From UBA6049 sp965662345 (GTDB lineage Bacteria; Bacteroidota; Bacteroidia; Flavobacteriales_G; Salibacteraceae): a stretch of 64,000 nucleotides of DNA. Of this stretch, positions 33,640 to 41,303 are shown one piece after another. Under the pieces are notes generated by a model. That model did no database searches. It worked only from the letters and a program-made list of their open reading frames with translations, and was not told where the DNA came from. The translations under genes were made by a program, and so were the position numbers. The stretch is taken from positions 1 through 64,000 of the forward strand of contig CBFIHE010000004.1 in NCBI GenBank assembly GCA_965662345.1, in the 5' to 3' direction. How positions within the stretch are numbered: position 1 is the stretch's first letter; each line of letters begins with the position of its first letter.

Positions 33640-33645
33640 CATTTA

Positions 33646-33677
33646 TTGGACGAACGGCAGTGCAAATGCTACATTTG
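33646..33677 (+). promoter_or_regulatory. Promoter of the gene at 33698
   Basis: TTG (33646-33648), 21-nt spacer and the exact -7 box TACATTTG (33670-33677), 20 nt before the ATG. The -7 box lies in a palindrome GCAAATG-CTA-CATTTGC (33662-33678). Confidence 0.6.
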
Positions 33678-33697
33678 CGCCTCAAAATAAACAGCGT

Positions 33698-34216
33698 ATG
33701 CTTTTTGCTTATTGGTTCAGATTGGGTGTTTTTGGCCTTTTATTCGCTTCTAGCGTTTACTCCTTTGTAGATGGAGAAACAGGTAACGGAATTTTTATTC
33801 TGCTTTTATCTCTCATTGTGCTCATTACCGTTTGGATTAATGAAGCAGTTGTGCTAGTTTTTCTAGCCGTTAGAAAAGGTGATTTTACAACTGCAAGAAA
33901 GCGGTTAGATTGGATGAAAAAGCCTGAATGGCTAATCAAAGGTCAACGCGCATACTGGTATTACTTAGATGGTATGATAAAATCACAAGGTGGTGAGTTA
34001 AGCAAAGCCGATGGTTCTTTCAAAAGAGCACTTAAACTAGGTTTATACATGAACCACGATACGGCCATGGCTAAATTGAGTTTGGCAGGTATTGCCGCAT
34101 CAAAAAGAAGGAAGCGCGAAGCGCTGAACTGGTTGAATGAAGCGAAAAAAGCAGATGATAAAAAGATGCTTACAGACCAGATTAAGATGATGAAGCAACA
34201 ACTGAGCAGGATTTAA
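33698..34216 (+). CDS. Membrane protein with TPR-like cytosolic tail
   Basis: 172 residues: two hydrophobic helices (about 5-24 and 30-57) and a C-terminal helical part (60-172) that looks like tetratricopeptide-type helix pairs: AYWYYLDGMIKSQGGELSKADGSFKRALKLG followed by AMAKLSLAGIAASKRRKREALNWLNEA. The tail is strongly basic (KRRKR, KKADDKK). No specific family is recognised; a scaffold role is possible. It overlaps the convergent gene at 34213 by 4 bp. Confidence 0.75.
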   Translation: MLFAYWFRLGVFGLLFASSVYSFVDGETGNGIFILLLSLIVLITVWINEAVVLVFLAVRKGDFTTARKRLDWMKKPEWLIKGQRAYWYYLDGMIKSQGGELSKADGSFKRALKLGLYMNHDTAMAKLSLAGIAASKRRKREALNWLNEAKKADDKKMLTDQIKMMKQQLSRI

Positions 34217-34530
34217 TCAATCTCTACTCCTTCTAGAATCCAAGATACTGCGGCATTCTTTGTTGCGAAGGGCTTTATATTCAATACCGATTCCAGTTGA
34301 TGGGCAATAAACGGAAAAGCCACAATATTGGGAGAGTGTGATACTGCTTCCATTTTGATGCGTTTGGCGTTAACGCGTAATCTCAAGAAACTTAGAAGCT
34401 TTCTAAAATCGGTAAGTTTCATTTTAATATCTGCCTCATCTAGTAAGTTAAGCAACCCAACAGAGCCTTTAACAACTCGACAGGTTATATATTCAGGAAA
34501 ATCAGGATGCCTGTGATAGGTGAACTTCAT
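34213..34530 (-). CDS. Hypothetical protein, possible STAS/SpoIIAA-like fold
   Basis: 105 residues, cytosolic, no signal or membrane helix. Predicted alternation of strands and helices with a hydrophobic strand NIVAFPFIAHQLESVL and the end PFATKNAAVSWILEG, which is reminiscent of the final helix of SpoIIAA-like proteins (FETEEEALEWL-type). The resemblance is weak. It lies 12 nt downstream of the dehydrogenase gene on the same strand and may share its transcript. Confidence 0.6.
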   Translation of the reverse strand: MKFTYHRHPDFPEYITCRVVKGSVGLLNLLDEADIKMKLTDFRKLLSFLRLRVNAKRIKMEAVSHSPNIVAFPFIAHQLESVLNIKPFATKNAAVSWILEGVEID

Positions 34531-34542
34531 GGCTAGAAATTA

Positions 34543-35463
34543 CTAAATATTTCTGACAGAGTCAATTGCTCTACTAAGAACCTCTATAGAGGCTTCTATT
34601 TTCGCCCTTTCTTGTAGATCTGCGTACACGGGTAAAATCTCCTCTGCTCCATGCTGCGATACCACACAGGGCAACGAATAAGCCACCTCTCCACGCGTAG
34701 GATGATTCACCACGGTAGAAACACTTAGAATGCTACGTTCTTGATGTAAGATCGTCTTTATTAATTCTGCCGTTACCAGTCCGATAGCGTGGTTGGTAGC
34801 TCCCTTTCGCTTGATTATTTCTTGGGCCGCAGTGCGCACTTGCTCTGTTATACGCTCTTCTGCCTGAAGGGTCCAACCCGGCCAATCGCGCAGCGGAGCT
34901 GCACCAACCATGGCTTTAGACCACAGCACCACTTCAGAATCGCCATGCTCACCAACCACGTAGGCATGAATATTTTTGGGTTCAATGTTCACGTAATCGC
35001 TTACGGCTTCTCTGAGTCGGGCCGTATCCAACATGGTTCCCGTACCCAACACTCTATTTTTGGGGAGGCCCGTAAAGACTTGGTAGTAATAGGTAAGTAC
35101 ATCTACGGGATTGGATACAATCAATAAAATACCGGGGAAGCCCGTGAGTTGATTACTAATTTGCTTGGCGATTTCAATGTTTTCCGTGAGTAAGTCTAAC
35201 CGTGTTTCTCCGGGTTTGCCTCCCCTGCCGGCTGTGATCACAATGATGTCGCAATCCAACATCTCCTCAACAGATGAGGACCTCACTTCCGTAGAAGGCA
35301 AGAATCGCGACCCATGACGCAAATCCATAGCTTCACCATCGGCTATGCCCGGTCTTGCATCATTAATTAGAAGGTGTTTGCAAAGACCTCTATGCAAAAT
35401 GCTTATGGCAACGCTGGAGCCTACCCACCCCATGCCAATGATACCCACTTTACTGTTTCTCAT
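34543..35463 (-). CDS. L-lactate/malate dehydrogenase family enzyme
   Basis: 306-residue NAD-dependent 2-hydroxyacid dehydrogenase. Rossmann glycine motif GMGWVG (10-15), D35 for NAD selectivity, proton-relay H173 in VGEHGDSEV, and substrate arginines R88 and R149/R151 are all present. In lactate dehydrogenases the loop reads QKPGETR (Gln102) and in malate dehydrogenases an Arg stands there; here it is AGRGGKPGETRLDL, with Gly at that position (G82). KPGETRLDL and GEHGDSEV favour LDH, but the Gly makes pyruvate versus oxaloacetate or bulkier 2-oxoacids undecided. Confidence 0.85.
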   Translation of the reverse strand: MRNSKVGIIGMGWVGSSVAISILHRGLCKHLLINDARPGIADGEAMDLRHGSRFLPSTEVRSSSVEEMLDCDIIVITAGRGGKPGETRLDLLTENIEIAKQISNQLTGFPGILLIVSNPVDVLTYYYQVFTGLPKNRVLGTGTMLDTARLREAVSDYVNIEPKNIHAYVVGEHGDSEVVLWSKAMVGAAPLRDWPGWTLQAEERITEQVRTAAQEIIKRKGATNHAIGLVTAELIKTILHQERSILSVSTVVNHPTRGEVAYSLPCVVSQHGAEEILPVYADLQERAKIEASIEVLSRAIDSVRNI

Positions 35464-35514
35464 GCTTGAAAATTACGAAACAGCACCTAAAGGCGAGTTA
35501 GGTATAAGTAAAGT

Positions 35515-36093
35515 TTAAGAGTTTTTTTCTTGGGAGGTATTAGCACTTTTGAATCGCTCTAGGAGCTCCTCATCACTCATGCCTAATACTTCAATGGCTT
35601 TGGCAGCATCATCTGCAAAAATATGATCTGGGTATTCTTCTATTACCCGCTCATAGTATTCCTTGGCCTTTCCGTATTGGCTTAAGTGGTAGTCATACAC
35701 AAAGCCAGTCATGTAGATTACCTCTGGGCGCTTCATGTAATTGGGGTAGTGTTTGGCCACCCTATTGAAATAGGCAATAGACTTCTCAAACTCATTCAAG
35801 CCAATGCAAATATTACCTGCTTTGAACAGCATTTCTGGTGCCAATGAATCTGCTCTAAAATCTGAAGCAAAAGCTTCTAAATGAACTTCTAAACGCTCTG
35901 CATGCGACTTTGAATTTTTGCCTGTAGACTGCTTTACTTGGTCTTCTATTTCTGCAATCTCAGCTAAACGATCTTCTTTACTTTTTACAGTTCCTTGCTC
36001 TGTTGTATTCTGGTTGCCAGATTGCTCTGTACTGCAGGCGCTAAAAAATAGTGCTACTGCAACTGCTCCAACATGTACACTATTCATCTTCAT
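35515..36093 (-). CDS. TPR-containing lipoprotein
   Basis: 192 residues. Signal peptide with lipobox FSAC (C20), a Gln/Thr/Lys-rich linker (21-45), then tetratricopeptide repeats of the BamD/YbgF type: ADSLAPEMLFKAGNICIGLNEFEKSIAYFNRVAKHYPNY-like and AKEYYERVIEEYPDHIFADDAAKAIEVLG-like helices. This form often acts in outer-membrane assembly or protein complexes in the periplasm. Last gene of the ruvX-def unit (3 nt after def). Confidence 0.82.
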   Translation of the reverse strand: MKMNSVHVGAVAVALFFSACSTEQSGNQNTTEQGTVKSKEDRLAEIAEIEDQVKQSTGKNSKSHAERLEVHLEAFASDFRADSLAPEMLFKAGNICIGLNEFEKSIAYFNRVAKHYPNYMKRPEVIYMTGFVYDYHLSQYGKAKEYYERVIEEYPDHIFADDAAKAIEVLGMSDEELLERFKSANTSQEKNS

Positions 36094-36096
36094 GAT

Positions 36097-36678
36097 TTAT
36101 CGTTTTGCGGGAAATTTCATCCGGTAATTTACTTCTACAACTCCCTTAGATATATTGCTCAATTTCTTCTTGAGTAGTCTTATTTTAAGACTAGAAAGCT
36201 TATCTGTGAATAATACTCCTTCAACGTGGTCATACTCGTGTTGAATAATACGAGCAGGTATTCCAAAGTACGTTTCTTCTTTAAGCTCCCAGTTTTCATC
36301 ATAGTATTCTATTACCAGCTCTTTTTTGCGTTTCACATCTTCTCTAATTCCTGGAATACTCAGGCATCCTTCTTGAAAATCCCAAGGCTCACCAGCTTCT
36401 TCTATGATTATTGGATTAATGAATACCTTTCTGAAGTCTTTGAGTATCTGGCGCTCGTCTTCTTCCAAATCTTCATCCTCTGCAAACGGGGAACCATCTA
36501 CAATAAACAAACGGATAGACTTTCCAATTTGTGGTGCAGCTAAACCAACACCTTGAGCTGCTTCCATGGTTTCAAACATGTTTTCTAAAAGCTCATTAAG
36601 GCCAGAATAATCTTCATCAATTTCATCGGCCATACGCTTTAGTACTGGGTCTCCGTATGCTACAATGGGTAAAATCAT
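36097..36678 (-). CDS. def: Peptide deformylase
   Basis: 193 residues. All three PDF motifs are intact: GVGLAAPQ (44-51), EGCLS (103-107, metal ligand C105), and HEYDH (147-151, catalytic Glu and two metal His). Removes the N-formyl group from nascent proteins at the ribosome exit, Fe(II) or Zn(II) enzyme. It has the short acidic insertion (65-76, AEDEDLEEDERQ) common in Bacteroidota. Its ATG overlaps the ruvX stop by 4 bp (translational coupling). Confidence 0.96.
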   Translation of the reverse strand: MILPIVAYGDPVLKRMADEIDEDYSGLNELLENMFETMEAAQGVGLAAPQIGKSIRLFIVDGSPFAEDEDLEEDERQILKDFRKVFINPIIIEEAGEPWDFQEGCLSIPGIREDVKRKKELVIEYYDENWELKEETYFGIPARIIQHEYDHVEGVLFTDKLSSLKIRLLKKKLSNISKGVVEVNYRMKFPAKR

Positions 36679-37088
36679 GCGTTCTCTTCTAAATACGATT
36701 GCAATATTAAGGTAGCGCTTACTTTATCTACCAATTCTTTTTTTCTTCTTGTCTTTTGCTTGGCACCTGCTCTAATCATGGCTTGAACAGCCAGTTTAGA
36801 TGTGAAGCGCTCATCTTGCCTATGAACGGGAATTTGTGGAAAGTGTTTTTTAAACCTATTCACAAAGGGTGTAATAGAACCTTCAATAGCAGATGGTTCA
36901 TCATTCATTCGCTTGGGTTCACCTACTACTAGAATATCCACTTGCTCAGTAGAAATGTAGGTTTGAAGAAACTCCCAAAGGTGCTTGGTTTCCACAGTAT
37001 CAAGTCCGTTAGCTGTGATACGTAGTTCATCTGTCACGGCCACTCCAGTGCGCTTTTTACCGTAATCTAAAGCCAGTACTCTTCCCAC
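36675..37088 (-). CDS. ruvX: Holliday junction resolvase-like RuvX/YqgF
   Basis: 137 residues with the RNase H-like fold: N-terminal MGRVLALDYGKKRTGVAVTD carries the first catalytic Asp (D8), the second acidic residue is in ILVVGEPKR and the third in DKVSATLILQSYL. In E. coli it processes 16S rRNA 5' ends; its Holliday-junction role is older. GTG start at 37088 gives the exact family N-terminus. A TACTTTTG box ends 4 nt before that GTG. Confidence 0.93.
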   Translation of the reverse strand: MGRVLALDYGKKRTGVAVTDELRITANGLDTVETKHLWEFLQTYISTEQVDILVVGEPKRMNDEPSAIEGSITPFVNRFKKHFPQIPVHRQDERFTSKLAVQAMIRAGAKQKTRRKKELVDKVSATLILQSYLEENA

Positions 37089-37092
37089 GGCA

Positions 37093-37100
37093 CAAAAGTA
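37093..37100 (-). promoter_or_regulatory. -7 promoter box TACTTTTG, 4 nt before the ruvX start
   Basis: Exact TAnnTTTG match on the minus strand, followed by TGCC and then the GTG start. The start codon would be at the transcription start (leaderless). No -33 TTG is apparent. Confidence 0.45.
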
Positions 37101-37182
37101 ATGGAAAGATTAGGATATGAGAGGTTTGCACAGTGGTTGAAATGAAGAATAATGGGCGCTGGCAACCCACTGCCAAAGCTTC

Positions 37183-37224
37183 GCAATTAGCAACTAAATA
37201 CTAAAACCTACATTGCTACATTTG
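37183..37224 (+). repeat. Degenerate heptad array ending in the dapD -7 box
   Basis: GCAATTAG, CAACTAA, ATACTAA, AACCTAC, ATTGCTAC: the CTAA/CTAC word recurs at 7, 7, 7 and 8 nt. The final CTAC extends into TACATTTG, an exact -7 box for dapD (ATG 37244), so the array has promoter sequence at its end. It resembles the arrays of the 30.4-31.5 kb island. Confidence 0.6.
37217..37224 (+). promoter_or_regulatory. -7 promoter box TACATTTG of dapD
   Basis: Exact consensus, 19 nt before the dapD ATG. It overlaps the palindrome TTGC-N7-GCAA and the end of the heptad array. No TTG -33 element is seen at the usual spacing. Confidence 0.55.
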
Positions 37225-37243
37225 CAACGAAATATCAACCGAT

Positions 37244-38050
37244 ATGAGAGAAATAATTGAAGCTGCATGGGAAGACCGTTCCCTTCTTAAAAATACCGAA
37301 ACCATTGAAGTCATTAATGACGTTATTCGAGCCATCGATTCTGGAGAGTTACGCTGCGCAGAACCAACAGAAAATGGATGGCAGGTAAATGAATGGGTAA
37401 AGAAGGCTGTTGTATTGTACTTCCCGATTCGTAAAATGGAGACCATAGAAGTGGGACCGTTTGAATTTCATGATAAAATGGCTTTGAAAACGGGTTATGC
37501 AGAGAAGGGTGTTCGCGTAGTACCACATGCTATTGCACGCTATGGTTCTTATGTAGCTAGAGACGTAATTATGATGCCATCTTATGTGAATATTGGAGCT
37601 TATGTAGATTCAGGTACTATGGTAGACACATGGGCTACTGTGGGGTCTTGCGCTCAAATAGGTAAGAATGTTCACCTTTCTGGTGGTGTGGGTATTGGCG
37701 GTGTTCTAGAACCACTACAAGCTTCTCCTGTAATCATTGAAGACAATGCTTTCATTGGTTCAAGATGTATCGTTGTTGAAGGCGTTCACGTAGAGAAAGA
37801 AGCAGTTCTAGGCGCCAATGTAGTACTCACCAAATCAACTAAAATTATTGATGTTTCTGGCAGCAAACCCGTTGAGCACAGAGGTAGAGTGCCTGCTGGT
37901 TCTGTTGTGATTCCAGGAAGCGTTGAAAAAGAATTCCCCGCTGGAAAATATAACGTTCCAGCTGCGCTCATTATAGGAAAGCGCAAGCCAAGTACAGATT
38001 TAAAAACTTCGCTGAATGACGCTCTTCGCGAATATAATGTGGCTGTTTAA
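37244..38050 (+). CDS. dapD: Tetrahydrodipicolinate N-succinyltransferase
   Basis: 268 residues. Adds succinyl from succinyl-CoA to tetrahydrodipicolinate in the lysine/diaminopimelate pathway. After an N-terminal helical domain there is a left-handed beta-helix made of hexapeptide repeats (about residues 100-225): MMPSYVNIGAYVDSGTMVD and GSCAQIGKNVHLSGGVGIGG are DapD signatures, the latter forming the CoA site. Trimeric cytosolic enzyme. Starts at ATG 37244 behind the -7 box; marC follows after 3 nt. Confidence 0.95.
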   Translation: MREIIEAAWEDRSLLKNTETIEVINDVIRAIDSGELRCAEPTENGWQVNEWVKKAVVLYFPIRKMETIEVGPFEFHDKMALKTGYAEKGVRVVPHAIARYGSYVARDVIMMPSYVNIGAYVDSGTMVDTWATVGSCAQIGKNVHLSGGVGIGGVLEPLQASPVIIEDNAFIGSRCIVVEGVHVEKEAVLGANVVLTKSTKIIDVSGSKPVEHRGRVPAGSVVIPGSVEKEFPAGKYNVPAALIIGKRKPSTDLKTSLNDALREYNVAV

Positions 38051-38053
38051 GAA

Positions 38054-38695
38054 ATGAGCTCAGAACTTGTAGCCTTTAGCTTAGTGGCGTTCACCTCATT
38101 TTTCACCATCATTAACCCGTTGGGAACCATGCCTGTATTCATGACCATGACACAGGAACTCACCAACGAACAACGCAGAAAGACTGCCCAAAAGGCAGTA
38201 ATCGTATCCTTTCTTACGCTCATTGCATTTGCCATAAGTGGTGACGTGCTCTTTAACTTCTTTGGTATCTCTGTAAATGCCCTTCGAGTTGTTGGAGGAA
38301 TCATTTTCTTTTTAATGGGGCAAGACATGTTGCAAGCTCGGTTGGCAAAAACCAAGGTTACAGAAAAGGAAGTTAAAAACTATGTGAATGATATTTCCAT
38401 AACTCCGCTTGCCATTCCCATGATTGCTGGCCCTGGAGCCATTACCAACTCCATAGTACTTTGGGAAGATGCCCATAGCATAGAACTCAAGGCTATTTTG
38501 GTTGGAGTGCTTGCTCTTATACTTCTCATTTCTTTCTTGGTTCTTTGGAGTAGCGGAAAAATCATGGTTTTTCTGGGGGAAACAGGCAGAAATGTAATGA
38601 TGCGATTAATGGGACTAATTGTAATGGTTATTGCTGTAGAGTTCTTTATCAGTGGTATAACTCCAATAATTCGTGGTATCTTAAACATCTCATGA
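38054..38695 (+). CDS. MarC family integral membrane protein
   Basis: 213 residues, six hydrophobic segments, full family length. Typical first block FTSFFTIINPLGTMPVFM and TPLAIPMIAGPGAITNSIV in the middle are MarC/UPF0056 signatures. Inner membrane; despite the name no link with antibiotic resistance is established and the function is unknown. It starts 3 nt after dapD and ends with a 4-bp overlap with the glycosyltransferase gene, so all three are likely one transcript. Confidence 0.93.
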   Translation: MSSELVAFSLVAFTSFFTIINPLGTMPVFMTMTQELTNEQRRKTAQKAVIVSFLTLIAFAISGDVLFNFFGISVNALRVVGGIIFFLMGQDMLQARLAKTKVTEKEVKNYVNDISITPLAIPMIAGPGAITNSIVLWEDAHSIELKAILVGVLALILLISFLVLWSSGKIMVFLGETGRNVMMRLMGLIVMVIAVEFFISGITPIIRGILNIS

Positions 38696-39684
38696 GCAAG
38701 GTACTTTTTATACAAACTGCATTTATAGGCGATGCCATACTCGCATCGGGCCTTATTGAAAAGTGGCACTCCAAATACCCAACACATGAGGTTCATTTAC
38801 TCGTAAGAAAAGGAAATGAATCGCTATTCATGCACCATCCACATTTAAGCGATCTATTGATTTGGGATAAAAAGCAAGCTAAATATTCCGGCCTATTAGG
38901 ACTCCTAAGCATTATTCGCAAACGTAAGTATGATAAAGTATTTAACCTGCAAAGATTTGGAGCCACTGGACTCTTAGCTGGTTTCTCAGGAGCACGTGAA
39001 ATTATTGGTTTTAAGAAAAACCCATTTGCCTTTCTATTCACAGAAGCGCACCCTCACAACATTGGAGACGGAACCCATGAGATAGAGAGAAATCACTCAC
39101 TAATTGCTAAATACACAGAAGGTAGGGCAGCAAAGCCGATGCTTTATCCTGGCAAAGCCGATGAACAGGCGGTTAAACCTTACTTAGAAAAGAGGTTTAT
39201 ATGCCTCGCTCCTACTAGCGTTTGGTTCACCAAACAATTGCCTGCGGCTAAGTGGATTTTCTTTTTGCGTGAAGTACCAGAAGCGTTTACCGTTTATTTG
39301 CTAGGCGCACCGTCTGATAGACATGCATGTGATGAAATTATGCATCAATCTGGTAGAGCCGATGTACACAACCTAGCTGGTAAACTAACCTTATTACAAT
39401 CTGCAGCGCTAATGAAACATGCAGCCATGGTTTATGCCAATGATTCCGCACCCATGCACCTTGCTAGCGCTGTAAATGCTCCTACTACAGCTGTTTTTTG
39501 CTCCACTGTTCCCCGCTTTGGTTTTGGGCCATTGGCAGAAGAGCACCACATCATTGAAGCACAAGCAGGGTTAACCTGCAAACCTTGCGGGTTACATGGG
39601 AAAAGTGCTTGCCCGCTTAAACACTTTAAATGCGGAAATACCATTTCTGTTCAGGAAATGAAAGCCGTTTTAAACGAGAAATAA
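38692..39684 (+). CDS. Glycosyltransferase family 9 (heptosyltransferase-type)
   Basis: 330 residues of the GT9 family, which transfers heptose from ADP-heptose to lipid A-core sugars. Blocks: VLFIQTAFIGDAILASGL at the N-terminus, VFNLQRFGATGLLAGFSGA, APTSVWFTKQLPAAKW, and VYANDSAPMHLASAVNAPTT with the catalytic/nucleotide region near the C-terminus. A Cys/His cluster at the end (CKPCGLHGKSACPLKHFKCG) is also seen in other GT9 members. Cytosolic face of the inner membrane; LPS core assembly is the likely role. Confidence 0.88.
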   Translation: MSKVLFIQTAFIGDAILASGLIEKWHSKYPTHEVHLLVRKGNESLFMHHPHLSDLLIWDKKQAKYSGLLGLLSIIRKRKYDKVFNLQRFGATGLLAGFSGAREIIGFKKNPFAFLFTEAHPHNIGDGTHEIERNHSLIAKYTEGRAAKPMLYPGKADEQAVKPYLEKRFICLAPTSVWFTKQLPAAKWIFFLREVPEAFTVYLLGAPSDRHACDEIMHQSGRADVHNLAGKLTLLQSAALMKHAAMVYANDSAPMHLASAVNAPTTAVFCSTVPRFGFGPLAEEHHIIEAQAGLTCKPCGLHGKSACPLKHFKCGNTISVQEMKAVLNEK

Positions 39685-39724
39685 TCTCCCTAGAATCAGG
39701 CAAACATCGCACGGTTTATTTAGG

Positions 39725-39732
39725 TACATTTG
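39725..39732 (+). promoter_or_regulatory. -7 promoter box TACATTTG before the gene at 39751
   Basis: Exact TAnnTTTG, 18 nt upstream of ATG 39751. It contains a TTG that could be mistaken for a start codon in the same frame; the promoter match argues for the ATG instead. Confidence 0.5.
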
Positions 39733-39750
39733 TTACAAACCCCCATATTA

Positions 39751-41196
39751 ATGGAAGAATTCAGAAAGCTAAAAACAAGAGAAAAAGCCCTGAAAATCAA
39801 CCTGAATCCTGAGATTTATGGATCGTTTTCCGAAATTGGTGCAGGTCAAGAAACCGCAGCAACCTTTTTCCAAGCGGGAGCAGCCTCAGGAACAGTTGCG
39901 ATGACGCAAAGTGCCTACGACATGAAGATTTCAGATAGCATTTACGGTGATAGTGCCCGTTATGTTAGCGCGCAGCGCCTGGAAGCCATGTTGGAGAAAG
40001 ACTTCATCAATATCAGCGAGAAACTTTCACACCGCGCAGACCACACCAAGTTTTTTGCATTTGCGAATACCATTGAAAGTTTAAACTTCCACAAAACCAA
40101 CCAAGGTCACGGTTGGTTAGGTGTGCAATTTCAACTCTCGCCAGAAGGCCCCTCAAATACCGTTGAGCTCCATGTGAAACTCAATGATAATGATGCCTTG
40201 CTTCAACAAAAAGCCATTGGCAGATTAGGAGTTAACCTCGTTTTCGCTTGCTTTTACCACTACGATAGCATGGAAGAGTTTATAGAATCTCTTACCGACT
40301 CTATTGCAGACGGGAGGATAGAAATAGACATGTTCAACATCAACGGTCCAGATTTTCAGGACATTGATAATCGAATCATTAGTTTGATTTTGGTTCGTAA
40401 TGGTCTAACGCCAGCCGCGATGTTTGGACCCGATGGTAAAAATGTACAAGCCTCAGAAATTCTATACAAGAAGAATATTTTGGTGCTTCGTGGTAGATTC
40501 AGACCGCCAACATTAGTTAATGTAGATATGCTTTTATCTGCCTACCGGCAGTTTAAGCAAGACAAAGACGTTGATAAAGAAAAACTCATTGTGCTTTGCG
40601 AGCTATCGCTTAATAATCTCACTCACGAAGGCGAAGGTATTAACGAACAAGATTTCTTAGATCGCGTAGATATCCTTTGCTCATTGGGTCAAACCGTAGT
40701 TATCACTAATTTCAAACACTATTACAACTTTGTGCAGTATTTAAGTGATATTAACCGCGGTAGAAAAATTGGTGTTATACTGGGTATCAATAACTTAACC
40801 GCCATATTTGATGCTAAATACTACAAGCATTTAAAAGGCGGTATTTTAGAGTCATTTGGAATGATGTTCGGTAGGAACGTAAAACTAATGGTGTATCCTG
40901 CCACCAATGGAGATGTAGATGGGTTGTACAGTTGCGAGAACTTCTTACTTCCCCCTAACGTATATCCGCTTTTCCAATATCTGTTAGACAATAAAAAAAT
41001 TGAGGATGTTAAACACGTGAACAAAGAGCTGCTCACTATCTACAGCGATGATGTACTTGAACTCATTCATGAGGGAGACAATCGCTGGGAAGATTTAGTG
41101 CCTAACAAGGTGGCAAAAGCTATTAAAAAGCAGAAGCTATTTAAATATCCTGGTAAAAAGGTACTAAGTGAATCCAATGCAATGGAGTCAATTTAA
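39751..41196 (+). CDS. Large conserved protein of unknown function
   Basis: 481 residues from ATG 39751. The N-terminus MEEFRKLKTREKALKINLN is followed by YGSFSEIGAGQETAATFFQAGAASGT, a glycine-rich segment. No signal peptide and no membrane helix; the composition (many Asp/Asn, LILVRNGLTPAAMFGPDGKN, MMFGRNVKLMVYPATNGD) suggests a cytosolic globular protein. I recall close relatives across Bacteroidota with conflicting names (adenylyltransferase, receptor) that the sequence does not support: it has no HxGH motif and no barrel. Function unknown. Confidence 0.75.
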   Translation: MEEFRKLKTREKALKINLNPEIYGSFSEIGAGQETAATFFQAGAASGTVAMTQSAYDMKISDSIYGDSARYVSAQRLEAMLEKDFINISEKLSHRADHTKFFAFANTIESLNFHKTNQGHGWLGVQFQLSPEGPSNTVELHVKLNDNDALLQQKAIGRLGVNLVFACFYHYDSMEEFIESLTDSIADGRIEIDMFNINGPDFQDIDNRIISLILVRNGLTPAAMFGPDGKNVQASEILYKKNILVLRGRFRPPTLVNVDMLLSAYRQFKQDKDVDKEKLIVLCELSLNNLTHEGEGINEQDFLDRVDILCSLGQTVVITNFKHYYNFVQYLSDINRGRKIGVILGINNLTAIFDAKYYKHLKGGILESFGMMFGRNVKLMVYPATNGDVDGLYSCENFLLPPNVYPLFQYLLDNKKIEDVKHVNKELLTIYSDDVLELIHEGDNRWEDLVPNKVAKAIKKQKLFKYPGKKVLSESNAMESI

Positions 41197-41247
41197 GCTG
41201 TAGTTCACAAAGCTAACAGACATACGATTGTAAGTAATGGTAAAAAG

Positions 41248-41280
41248 TTGAGCAGAGAAACTTGGCTTTTTGTTATTTTG
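41248..41280 (+). promoter_or_regulatory. Promoter of the RelA/SpoT gene
   Basis: TTG (41248-41250), 22-nt spacer and TTATTTTG (41273-41280), a one-mismatch -7 box, 23 nt before the ATG at 41304. Confidence 0.45.
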
Positions 41281-41303
41281 AAAGTTGTGTTTAGTACGAG
41301 TAT

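Noticed and set aside
33577..33642. Upstream start for the M13 peptidase
   Set aside because: The lipoprotein signal begins at ATG 33576 and the promoter boxes lie inside the upstream extension.
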